Assembly: GCA_018969045.1 (NCBI GenBank)
Contig: JAGWZB010000004.1
Location: forward strand, 1-43,083
Reading direction: 5' to 3'
DNA from: Planctomycetota bacterium
Lineage (GTDB): Bacteria; Planctomycetota; Planctomycetia; Pirellulales; Pirellulaceae
Length of the DNA stretch: 43,083 bases
Below are positions 31,401 through 40,073 of this stretch, piece after piece. Numbering within the stretch: the first letter of the stretch is position 1; the number at the start of each line of letters is the position of its first letter. The notes under the pieces are model-generated. The model was not told where the DNA came from. It ran no database searches and saw only the letters and a list, made by a program, of their open reading frames with translations. A program made the translations under genes and the position numbers.

Positions 31401-32427
31401 ACGTTTCGACCGTTGTACGGATCCATTGGTGGTCAGAGTCGATCGTTGGGAATCCACATTCGCGATCGATGATTTGTAAACTTGGGGATACCAACGCATG
31501 GTCGATCGGGATCCCAGCGATTCCTAGACCGCACGGCCAAGTCGCAAAAAAACCTCGATAGCGACGCGTGTCGACCAAACCTGTACGCTTAAGAAACTCC
31601 TTGAAACCTTCGCTCCATGGAGTGGTATTAAGATCACCGATGACCATGGTCTGGCCCGCGGATTGTTCAACCCATTTGGCAACATCTTGGAGTTGCTCGT
31701 CGCGGATGCGGAATCGACCATGTTGGTTGGGCGAAGCGGTATGAACCCCCAATAACCGTATAGGTTGATCCGAGAATTTGCCCGCCGGTACCATCGCTTC
31801 GAGGGCCAACACTTGTGATTTACCCAAAACCACTTCTTTAAACTTAGTACCAGGTATTCGGCTCAGAATCGCTAGGCCTTGGGTGTTGGTCCGCGGTGCC
31901 CAATGCACGTGACGATAGGACTTAGAGAGCCTCGACAATCCTTGCTGATGCTCGGGAGTAACTTCGATCAGAAAGACGATGTCGGCATCGAGACTTTCGA
32001 TGGTTTTCTGGATCGTTTCAAACTCGTGATTTTGAATGAAGACGTTCCAGGAGGCGATCGAAACAGGCTTTGTCGGCGGTCCTGCGTTATACCATGGACG
32101 AATTGGCAACGCGGTCCACGGCTCAGTAACGCTTGAAAGATAAACCGTTGGGATCAGCAGGATAGCTGCATGCAAAATCCGTGAGGCGATCGGGGCACGC
32201 CAGCGATTCCACCAACGCAGCAACAGGTCCAGCAACACCACACAAATCATGCCGACAGCAAAATGCCATTGGGTGTGACTGGCCATCTCAAAGAGACTGT
32301 TGTCACTCCAATTGCGATGCACATAGATTGCCCCCCAAGCCGGAATGGATGCAAGACTCGATATCAAAAACCAGATCGCAAGCCCAAGAGTCCATCGCCG
32401 CGTTCTTGCATCGGTTTTGCTCTCCAT
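31336..32427 (-). CDS. Endonuclease/exonuclease/phosphatase (EEP) family protein with N-terminal TM helices
   Basis: '[38 protein letters not shown]', '[18 protein letters not shown]', '[11 protein letters not shown]...[11 protein letters not shown]'. Confidence 0.88.
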   Translation of the reverse strand: MESKTDARTRRWTLGLAIWFLISSLASIPAWGAIYVHRNWSDNSLFEMASHTQWHFAVGMICVVLLDLLLRWWNRWRAPIASRILHAAILLIPTVYLSSVTEPWTALPIRPWYNAGPPTKPVSIASWNVFIQNHEFETIQKTIESLDADIVFLIEVTPEHQQGLSRLSKSYRHVHWAPRTNTQGLAILSRIPGTKFKEVVLGKSQVLALEAMVPAGKFSDQPIRLLGVHTASPNQHGRFRIRDEQLQDVAKWVEQSAGQTMVIGDLNTTPWSEGFKEFLKRTGLVDTRRYRGFFATWPCGLGIAGIPIDHALVSPSLQIIDRECGFPTIDSDHQWIRTTVETSKVDRNPRESEGDNDRSAKAP

Positions 32428-32430
32428 GTG

Positions 32431-34293
32431 CTAGCTCCTTGCAACCGTTTTCAACCACTCAGGCTGCTGTTTTGTCGGCATGGCATTTCGGAGCACCTCA
32501 AGAACCTGATCTGCCCCGGAATTCTTCAGGTTCTCAAGAGCACCCTCGATGGCGCTAAGATGATCGAGTCGCTCGACTGGAAGTCCATGGGCAAGCAGAT
32601 CGCTTGGCGTCAGGACAACCAAGAGTGCTTCGACCATGGGATGACTCAAAACGGCTTGCGAACGAGTGCGTGTATCGCAATCTTCAAGACCGATGGTTTG
32701 ATCATTGACAACGATGGCCTCGGGCAAAACAACCCCCACAACCAGGCCAAGCTTTTTTTGGTGTGTAACCCAGAGGTCCACTTGCTCTTGGCATCGCTGA
32801 TTGAACGATGTCACCAGCAGTCCATGGATCGCGATACGAGATGCGTTTTCGGAGGGAAAAAGCATCTCGACAATAGCATCTCCAACCGGTCGCGGCTTAC
32901 CGAACATCGGAACGACATGGCATGATAGCGATGGCCCCGCATTGACCTCCACGACCGCTCCTCGCTGGGGAGCAAGGGGTTTGGAGATATCCTCAGCCAA
33001 GATGTCCAAACCGGCGACATCCAATCCTACGACTTGGGCAGCCAAGACCGCTTGGGCCGCCGTCAGCTCATGGACTTCATCGGTGCAGTCGGTGGTTAAA
33101 TCTCCAGTTCGGCGAACCAGAACCACACGATCCTTTTGGGGAATCGAATCGACTTGGAGTCCTTGCTTGTCCAACTCAATTTTGGCTGCCGCATCGAGCT
33201 TCAACACACCCAAAGGGTCTGTGTAAGCTTCACCCCGCCGTGGGTCTTGGTTGAGGATCGCAACCAACTGTTCGATCGTCGAGACACCATCTCCAGTGAC
33301 CGTCTCAAGGTGTCCTCGGCTGGCTGCGACCAATCGATCGCCGACGACCAGCAACCGATGATGTTGACCACGAGCGAATTGCTCAACCATCACATGCTTG
33401 GTTTGCCCATCTTCAATCGCCCAATGATAGGCCTTCATGATTTGGGTTTGCTCGGTAAGCTCGATGGAAATTCCCCGCTGGTGATTGGCGTCCTTGGGCT
33501 TGACCACCACAGGCAGCCCAACCTCCTGGGCAGCGGCCCAAGCATCCTCGGGGCTGGTGACCATTCGGCCAAGTGGAACCGGGACCCCGACGTTTCTAAG
33601 CAGGCGTTTGGTCAGGTCCTTGTCGCTTGCGATCGATTCGGCGATGGCACTAGTAGCATCGGTTTCGGCGGTCCAAATCCGGCGCTGGTGTTTGCCTTCT
33701 CCTAATTGGCACAAGGAGCCTTGGGTGAGACGATAGTAAGGAATCCCGCGCGCTACAGCCGCATCGAGGATCGCTCGCGAACTTGGACCCAATCGCACAT
33801 CATCTGCGTAGTCAAACAGCTCACGAAATTTCGCAGCGATTGGGTATTCCTCTGATCTTTGACCCGCTTCGATCAGCTCGTACGCTAGAGTAAAACATTT
33901 GCTAGAAAGCAACTCCTCTTCCATTTCCAAAGGAAGAACCCATTGGCATTCGCAATCGTCCTGGGACGCTAGCGACTCTGCAGGACGAAGACATCGTACC
34001 GGAACCCCCGACATGGCCGACATCCACTGAGCCAACTTAAGCCAGACTTCTGCAAAGACAAGCGGTTTTTGGGAACTGCACAGAGCATCGAGAATTTCCG
34101 AAGCGGCTGGAATGCTGCGCGGATGGGTGGTTGTAAAGCGACCTGAATCGAGAAAGTCCCGAAGCGTTCGAACGATGCGATTCAAGGAGGGCACGCTTCG
34201 AAACGCAAGTTCTGGAGCTACATAAAGTTCCAAAACGCTTCGGTTTGACCAGCGATTCGGCCCACGCAGTGCGTTGGTTTGCCAAGCATTCAT
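32431..34293 (-). CDS. Cyanophycin synthetase-like ATP-grasp protein with truncated/degenerate Mur-ligase region
   Basis: 'LRGPNRWSNRSVLELYV' CphA N-terminal motif; ATP-grasp 'ATSAIAESIASDKDLTKRLLRNVGVPVP', 'VVVKPKDANHQRGIS', 'EQFARGQHHRLLVVGDRLVAASR', 'EVNAGPSLSCHV'; no GTNGKTT-type P-loop after 'LFPSENASRIAI'. Confidence 0.8.
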   Translation of the reverse strand: MNAWQTNALRGPNRWSNRSVLELYVAPELAFRSVPSLNRIVRTLRDFLDSGRFTTTHPRSIPAASEILDALCSSQKPLVFAEVWLKLAQWMSAMSGVPVRCLRPAESLASQDDCECQWVLPLEMEEELLSSKCFTLAYELIEAGQRSEEYPIAAKFRELFDYADDVRLGPSSRAILDAAVARGIPYYRLTQGSLCQLGEGKHQRRIWTAETDATSAIAESIASDKDLTKRLLRNVGVPVPLGRMVTSPEDAWAAAQEVGLPVVVKPKDANHQRGISIELTEQTQIMKAYHWAIEDGQTKHVMVEQFARGQHHRLLVVGDRLVAASRGHLETVTGDGVSTIEQLVAILNQDPRRGEAYTDPLGVLKLDAAAKIELDKQGLQVDSIPQKDRVVLVRRTGDLTTDCTDEVHELTAAQAVLAAQVVGLDVAGLDILAEDISKPLAPQRGAVVEVNAGPSLSCHVVPMFGKPRPVGDAIVEMLFPSENASRIAIHGLLVTSFNQRCQEQVDLWVTHQKKLGLVVGVVLPEAIVVNDQTIGLEDCDTRTRSQAVLSHPMVEALLVVLTPSDLLAHGLPVERLDHLSAIEGALENLKNSGADQVLEVLRNAMPTKQQPEWLKTVARS

Positions 34294-35783
34294 TTCATCG
34301 ATGTCGTCCAGCGCAAGGCAACTTTGTCCTGAGCCGCTTCGGAGGACGGGGGCAGCAACTTGGGATTCCAGTGAGGCTTGCCGTCAAATCCTTCGGGAGC
34401 CACTAGCGGCTTGGTCAAACGTTCCTTGGAGCCTGCAGCCGGAGCAGACAAGCTCTCGATGGAGCCAGAAGTATGATTGGTCCGCGACAAAGCTCCGGGA
34501 AATGGGTTTGCTATGGCAGCCGGATCCCCTTGGACGGATCGACTGGTCGGATAGCTCGGTGCCGCATTGGATGTCGGTCGATCGATCGCCACCACTGGCA
34601 ATCGGTTCATAGGTACCATCTTGGCGACTCGCTCGTCGCGATCGCTCCAAAGTCCCGCCGAAGAGGTGCTTGGCATCAACGAGGTGTTGGGGGTAGCAGG
34701 AGCCGTTGGACTCAGCGGAGTTCCTAGCGAAGCAGACGGTGGAGGAGGCAACGATGGAGCCACAGCCGACGCAGGATCCAACGTAGCACCGCTGGGCGGA
34801 AGCACAAGTGCTTGGTTCGCAGCCGTGGGACTGCTAGGCTGTGCAAAGCCAGCTTGGGCAACCCCAGGCTGTGCGGGTAGATAGGTTACCGGTCCCAGGG
34901 GTGTCACCGAAGTCGCGCCAGGCACGTTCGGAGGAGTCAAGTTACCGGCGGTCGTCATCGGGCTAGGACAAACACCTCCTGGGCAATTGGCCGTGGGAGC
35001 CTGCGCGGCCACCGTGGACGGGTTGCCATAATAAACGGCGCTGGATAAGCCGTTGCTTGCCATTGGCAAACTGGTGGCACTTGCTGGCACATTCGAGCCG
35101 TTGGAAGGCAAGTACTGGACTTGAGGATAGACCGGTCCGGCCGGTACGGGGTTTGTAGGGACGCTGGTCGCGGGCGCAACTGGGCTCATGGCATAAGCGT
35201 TTGCGACGCCGGTGGGATAATAACCGGGTTGATTAATCGCCGGCCATTGGTTGGAGGCTTGAGCGTAAGCTCCACCGATGGGTGTCGGGGCGACCAAAGG
35301 AACGCGTTGGGCTTGGTATTGATACGAAGTACAAGGCTGTAACGACGTGACTGTGGTTCCGTAGTTGGGATCAAACTGCGTGACAGGACGGTAGTAAGTC
35401 ACCGGGGTGCGTTGCCACTGCGTGTCGTAGGCAGCCGTCGGCATGGCCGAAGCAACAGATTGGGGAAAACCATTCGGGAGAGGGTTTCCAGTCGTCGGAG
35501 GTAGCATTCCGTAGTTGCCATAGTAGCTGGTCATCGCCCCGTTGGATGGAGTGATCGGGGTTACCGGGATCATCGGACGACCGGCAGAGTAAGCCCCCGC
35601 TTGAGCTGGATTGGCAACCGGGTAGGGACTGCCAACCGGATAGGGAGCCGGCGTCTTACTACCCCAGCAACTTTGTGCATGGGCATTTTGGTCGAAAGTC
35701 CAAGAGCTTGCGACAAACGCCAGGGCGATCCGGACCGAGGATCGACCAAGCGAGGATTGCAATGTGTGGATAGGTTTTTTCAT
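34290..35783 (-). CDS. Secreted Pro/Ala/Ser/Tyr-rich low-complexity protein
   Basis: Signal-peptide-like N-terminus ending 'NAHAQS'; low complexity throughout; stop overlaps the next gene's ATG (ATGA at 34290-34293). Confidence 0.6.
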   Translation of the reverse strand: MKKPIHTLQSSLGRSSVRIALAFVASSWTFDQNAHAQSCWGSKTPAPYPVGSPYPVANPAQAGAYSAGRPMIPVTPITPSNGAMTSYYGNYGMLPPTTGNPLPNGFPQSVASAMPTAAYDTQWQRTPVTYYRPVTQFDPNYGTTVTSLQPCTSYQYQAQRVPLVAPTPIGGAYAQASNQWPAINQPGYYPTGVANAYAMSPVAPATSVPTNPVPAGPVYPQVQYLPSNGSNVPASATSLPMASNGLSSAVYYGNPSTVAAQAPTANCPGGVCPSPMTTAGNLTPPNVPGATSVTPLGPVTYLPAQPGVAQAGFAQPSSPTAANQALVLPPSGATLDPASAVAPSLPPPPSASLGTPLSPTAPATPNTSLMPSTSSAGLWSDRDERVAKMVPMNRLPVVAIDRPTSNAAPSYPTSRSVQGDPAAIANPFPGALSRTNHTSGSIESLSAPAAGSKERLTKPLVAPEGFDGKPHWNPKLLPPSSEAAQDKVALRWTTSMK

Positions 35784-35902
35784 GGAGAAAAGCTTCCAAA
35801 GGTTCAGGGCACAACCCGAGTATCAGATTCTATGGTAGGTCAGGACGTCAACCGGGACTTTAGTATATTCCTCAACCCCCAAAAAGAATTCAAAAATCCG
35901 GT

Positions 35903-35992
35903 TCCGATCAGTCCGATCAGTCCGATCCGTCCGATCAGTCCGATCAGTCCGATCAGTCCGATCAGTCCGATCAGTCCGATCCGTCCGATCCG
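35903..35992 (+). repeat. 10-unit 9-bp tandem array, TCCGATCAG / TCCGATCCG
   Basis: Read directly: 10 consecutive 9-mers, 7 ending CAG and 3 ending CCG; overlaps the 3' end of the minus-strand CDS. Confidence 0.97.
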
Positions 35993-37758
35993 TCTTGAAG
36001 ATTTGCGTCCAGACGCAACCTCAGGCGGGCTTGGTCCTGGAACTCCATGGTCATACTCAATTGTTTGACCAGTCCCAACATGAGCATGAGCATGTCGAAC
36101 TCCCGTTTGGCTTCCAAGCGGCTATGACCTTTTTCGAGCATGTTTTGGGCGATGATCGGGTTGCTATTGGTTTGCAGAAGGCTCCGGATCGCATTGGCAT
36201 CGACTTCAAGCCAGGTTTGAACCGTCTTCTCTTGGGCCGATTCATTCTGGCGTTTTCCAAGCATCGATTTGACGTTTTCGACGCAGGAGCACAGGATCAT
36301 GCGATCGTCGATGAAGGCAAGTGTAGGCTGGAAGTTGAATTGGATGGGAAGTCCGTCGGGATATTTGCGGTCTTCGTCCAGAATGTACTGGGCGGTGTAG
36401 ATGGCAACTGCGTCGTGTTGGATGGTATCGAGTTCGAGTTGCGGCTGGCCTTCTTGCGCCCCGGCGACGTTTAGAAATCCGATGAAGCTTTGAAAGGTTC
36501 GCTTGAGTTCTCGTTGAAGCTTGGCCGGATCTCGAAGTTTGGCAACCAGTCCGAAGCTTGGTAGCTGGATGGCGGGTTTGGTCTGCTCCTGCTGAAACTT
36601 GGGTTCAGCAGCAAAGAGTTGGATCTGTGGTTCGATGGCACCAAGTATATCGGTACCAAAGTCTTTGCCTGCGAAAATGGTTGTCAGCGTATTGTCCGCT
36701 TGGGCTAGCTGCTGGTTGACGTTTTCATCGAAAAGATCCCCCGCTCTCAGCCACATCTGGGCGAGGTTTCGGTAGGTAGCCAAAGTCGCGATCGCTCCTG
36801 GTAGCGCGGGCCATTTAGGTGCATGTCCTGTTGCATCGGGTCCGACGTAGTGCTCTCTGGCATCGCTGTACCACTGAGGCTTCGAGGGCGTTTGAATTTC
36901 CATCGCGAGCCCTTGAGGATCCATTGTCAGCGAGGCGGTCATGACTTGGGCGTTGGCAAGCACGCTCAAAACGCCACCGAGAATCAATTCGGCTCCAAAA
37001 TCTTTGGATTGGTCTCGAAACAGATCGTTGTTCTTCATTTGCTCGCGCAAGCCCGTCATGTCGACCCAAAAGACCGCTTTTGGATCGCTGGACTCTTGAA
37101 CCGAAGCGATGCGTGCTTGCTGGTACCAAGGAGCTTGGCTGAGCCCTTTGCTTTTATCGCTGTGGTGATCGAGGATGGACTTGGCTAGATCACCTTGGTT
37201 GGTGATGAGCATCCATGATCCGATGGCAGCAAAGATCCCATTTTGGAATTTGTAACCTTGGATACCTCGATATTCAGCGGTTTGAATAGGGTCTGGATTG
37301 CCCTTGGATTTTGCATCCCTTCGAACCAGATCGATCGCTTTCTCAAGGTAGTCTTCGAGCCATTGCTGGCTTTGCGTTCGCAGCAAGAGCGCGACGCCTT
37401 TGGTCTTTGCATCGACGGCGACATAGGCTCCGCGGTGGGTAAGATCTTTTGCGAGTTGATCGAGTTTGAGCCCCAGGGCCAATTCGGCCACCGTTATGCC
37501 GCTGCGTAACTGGAGTGCTTGGGGGCTACGCCACAATTTTTTGAACGGCTCGGTCTCGACCAAGCTTTGGCGAAGGGGATGATCGAGCCATTGGCTTATC
37601 GGAGAAATCTCTCCGAAGATCACCGTCGTCTCAGGCAGCCAATCGACGACTTGGTCCTCCGCATTTGGCTGAGCATCCTGGGCCAGCAATGCGTGGTCAC
37701 AAGCGGCGCATAAAACCGCGAAAACACCACCCAACCAAACCGACAGAAACTTGCTCAT
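35971..37758 (-). CDS. Secreted planctomycete hypothetical protein (DUF3352-like)
   Basis: Signal peptide 'FLSVWLGGVFAVLCAACDHALLAQD'; ends '...LQDGSDGSD*' inside the 9-bp array. Confidence 0.55.
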   Translation of the reverse strand: MSKFLSVWLGGVFAVLCAACDHALLAQDAQPNAEDQVVDWLPETTVIFGEISPISQWLDHPLRQSLVETEPFKKLWRSPQALQLRSGITVAELALGLKLDQLAKDLTHRGAYVAVDAKTKGVALLLRTQSQQWLEDYLEKAIDLVRRDAKSKGNPDPIQTAEYRGIQGYKFQNGIFAAIGSWMLITNQGDLAKSILDHHSDKSKGLSQAPWYQQARIASVQESSDPKAVFWVDMTGLREQMKNNDLFRDQSKDFGAELILGGVLSVLANAQVMTASLTMDPQGLAMEIQTPSKPQWYSDAREHYVGPDATGHAPKWPALPGAIATLATYRNLAQMWLRAGDLFDENVNQQLAQADNTLTTIFAGKDFGTDILGAIEPQIQLFAAEPKFQQEQTKPAIQLPSFGLVAKLRDPAKLQRELKRTFQSFIGFLNVAGAQEGQPQLELDTIQHDAVAIYTAQYILDEDRKYPDGLPIQFNFQPTLAFIDDRMILCSCVENVKSMLGKRQNESAQEKTVQTWLEVDANAIRSLLQTNSNPIIAQNMLEKGHSRLEAKREFDMLMLMLGLVKQLSMTMEFQDQARLRLRLDANLQDGSDGSD

Positions 37759-37783
37759 AGATTACACCATTGCGCAAAACAGA

Positions 37784-39304
37784 TTATTGCTGCGGTGTGG
37801 CATCGACAGATTTGCTGGTCAAGTGGACCAACGCTTCTCGCAATTCACGAACCTTCAGCGGCATAGGGATCAAAACATGGCGATCCGATGTGCTTGCACC
37901 TCGAACGATGTGCTGCTGCTTGGGATCCACCAGCAGTATAGCTGGGATAAGTTTGGTATGTTCATCGGCAACGAATCGGTTGAATGCATCGAGCGCATCG
38001 TTTCCAAGATTCGTGGCGCTGAGGATCAAGCAATTCGCGGGATTGGACTCATCAGGAGAGAATTTGGCCAAGGCTCTTTCGGGATCGGAATAAACCAAAA
38101 CGCGGTAACCACGTTTCTTGAGTTTCTCCCGAAGCAGATCTTGCAACTCAGCTCGATTCTCGACAACCATCACCGTTTTGCCTTGACCTTCGAGCACATC
38201 CTCTGGCTCGATGGCCTCTACCGACTCGCTTTTGACTGCTGCTACCCCAACTGGCGATGGCACAGGAGATTCCATCTCTCGCTGCAGTTTCTTCAGTGCC
38301 GAGTCGACATCGGCAAGAACTTGACCTGGGTTCTGATAACGCTTCTCCGGACTAAACTCCATCGCCTTGCTGCAGATAGCATAAATGGTATCAGGAAGTC
38401 CTGGCTTGACCTCATAGAGCGATGGAATCTCGACGAAGCGAGTGACATTCAATCGCATCAGACGATCGCGCGTTTCAGTAAGCGGAGCGCGCCCAGATAC
38501 GATGTTGTAAAAAATACAACCAACGAAATAGATATCGCTTCGATGATCCCCCTTGCGAACCGCCGTTCCGCGTTCGAGCGCCGCATAGTCAATCGCTCGC
38601 GCACTCGGGCAATCGGCGATCGCCTCAGGCGACGATGTATCCGCAAGGGCAGCAAGTCCAAAGTCCACCAACTTGCAACGCCCACTTGAATGGACCAGAA
38701 CGTTCGATAGTTTCAAGTCGCGGTGGGTGATCCCTTTTTGGAACGCGAAATCAAGCCCCGAGCAAATATCGTGCATGATGCCAAGGGCATGAATCGCTTC
38801 AAAGTTACCACGGATCTTGAGAATCTCGCGCAGCGTTTCTCCTTCGACAAACTCCATCACCAAGTAAGGAGCCCTGGGATCATTGACGATGTCATAAATA
38901 GTCACGATGTTGGGGTGCCGCAACTCCAAGCCCATTCGCCCTTCGCGCAGAAACTGCTCAATCTGTGCGACTTGGTCCCGGTGACGACGACGCAGAACCT
39001 TCACGGCCACAACCTTGCCCGACTCGCGGTGGACGGCTCGGAAAACGCGGGCAAAAGTACCCGCACCGATCATGTAAAGGACCTTGTAAGGCCCGTAGTA
39101 ATAGCCAAGCCTCTCGCCGGTGAGCATCCGTTCAAGCTGAAAATTGGTGATGATCCCTTTGCGCAACAAATGCGACTTGACCTCGTCAAGACTGACTTGA
39201 TCGGTCCGCAATTCACCCCATAGCCGATCGATCTGGGCTGGCGTGGCCAACTCCAAGTCAATGCAGCGTTGGGTTAAGGATCGGGGCGTAAACTCCATGG
39301 CCAA
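37784..39304 (-). CDS. Ser/Thr protein kinase with C-terminal receiver-like (pseudo-REC) domain
   Basis: Kinase motifs 'IGAGTFARVFRA', 'VAVKVL', 'HRDLKLSNVL', 'VDFGLAA'; C-terminal 'KTVMVVENRAELQDLLREKLKKRGYRVLVYSDPERAL...CLILSATNLG' has a REC-fold pattern. Confidence 0.85.
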   Translation of the reverse strand: MAMEFTPRSLTQRCIDLELATPAQIDRLWGELRTDQVSLDEVKSHLLRKGIITNFQLERMLTGERLGYYYGPYKVLYMIGAGTFARVFRAVHRESGKVVAVKVLRRRHRDQVAQIEQFLREGRMGLELRHPNIVTIYDIVNDPRAPYLVMEFVEGETLREILKIRGNFEAIHALGIMHDICSGLDFAFQKGITHRDLKLSNVLVHSSGRCKLVDFGLAALADTSSPEAIADCPSARAIDYAALERGTAVRKGDHRSDIYFVGCIFYNIVSGRAPLTETRDRLMRLNVTRFVEIPSLYEVKPGLPDTIYAICSKAMEFSPEKRYQNPGQVLADVDSALKKLQREMESPVPSPVGVAAVKSESVEAIEPEDVLEGQGKTVMVVENRAELQDLLREKLKKRGYRVLVYSDPERALAKFSPDESNPANCLILSATNLGNDALDAFNRFVADEHTKLIPAILLVDPKQQHIVRGASTSDRHVLIPMPLKVRELREALVHLTSKSVDATPQQ

Positions 39305-39340
39305 ATCGGATCGTTGTAGGAGGAGGAACCCGGGAATGAA

Positions 39341-39376
39341 AACAGGGACCTTGGATTCAAAACCAAGACCCCTGTT
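39341..39376 (-). other. Imperfect 14-bp stem-loop in the intergenic/leader region upstream of the kinase
   Basis: AACAGGGACCTTGG / CCAAGACCCCTGTT arms read directly, one mismatch and one GU-type pair. Confidence 0.45.
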
Positions 39377-39385
39377 AGGTTAAGC

Positions 39386-39402
39386 AAAAACCCGGTTTCG
39401 GG
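39386..39402 (-). terminator. Possible short intrinsic terminator for the 39481-39792 gene
   Basis: Minus strand CCCGAAACCGGG followed by TTTTT; only a 4-bp GC stem. Confidence 0.35.
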
Positions 39403-39480
39403 CAAACAAGAAGACTAGGGGGCGATGGGTTTCTTGCGGAATTCCTGATCAAGATTCCCATCGAGATTTCCAGCAGGACT

Positions 39481-39792
39481 CTAGGATCCTTCGCTGCCAA
39501 AATCCTCGTCCAACGAATCGCTAAGCTGACGTTGCAAATCGTCGCGTTCCCGGCGTGTAGCTTCCAAATCAAACACCAAGTACTTCATGTCCAGGCGAAG
39601 CTGGCCGATCGATTCCTGGACCATTTGCAGGATTTTTCGCCTACGGTTGGTGCTCTCGACCACGCGCTGAAAAAGAGGTTGCAAGGCGAGTTTGGCTTCG
39701 GTCGAAAGGCCATCGATGGCCATCTGCATTTCAGACAGCTCGCTTGGAAGTTCCAAAGTTGCAGTTTCTGGGGAGGTCGCGTTGGTGTTCAT
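39481..39792 (-). CDS. Small coiled-coil hypothetical protein
   Basis: 103 aa; 'LSTEAKLALQPLFQRVVESTNRRRKILQMVQESIGQLRLDMKYLVFDLEATRRERDDLQRQL', regular coding-like helical pattern. Confidence 0.55.
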   Translation of the reverse strand: MNTNATSPETATLELPSELSEMQMAIDGLSTEAKLALQPLFQRVVESTNRRRKILQMVQESIGQLRLDMKYLVFDLEATRRERDDLQRQLSDSLDEDFGSEGS

Positions 39793-40073
39793 TCCTGGCT
39801 TTCAAACAAACGGTAGAGGCACAAAAATTGGATAGTCTCGGAAAAAACTCAAGATGCGAACTTCGACGTCCGAAGGCTATCGGTTGCTGGACTAGAATGC
39901 TTCGTAAACCCTTACCAGTCAAGAATTTATACAATCGGCACAACCACTCCAAACGGTCCTAAACCACCCGGATTGGACCCCGCGGAGCCTTTACGATTCC
40001 CCTAGAGAATTTCCGCAAGTCTTGATAGAAGCAATAGTTGCGTCAACGGAACCCCACCTGCGAGCCCTCGTGA

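Noticed and set aside
35903-35992. Possible CRISPR array
   Set aside because: Units are 9 bp and contiguous with no spacers; no cas genes nearby
35601-36068. Plus-strand ORF with 'PISPISPIRPISPIS'
   Set aside because: Frame kept open by the 9-bp array; lies antisense to two better-supported minus-strand CDSs
37751-38689. 312-aa plus-strand ORF antisense to the Ser/Thr kinase
   Set aside because: Composition is unlike a real protein and the opposing frame has complete kinase motifs
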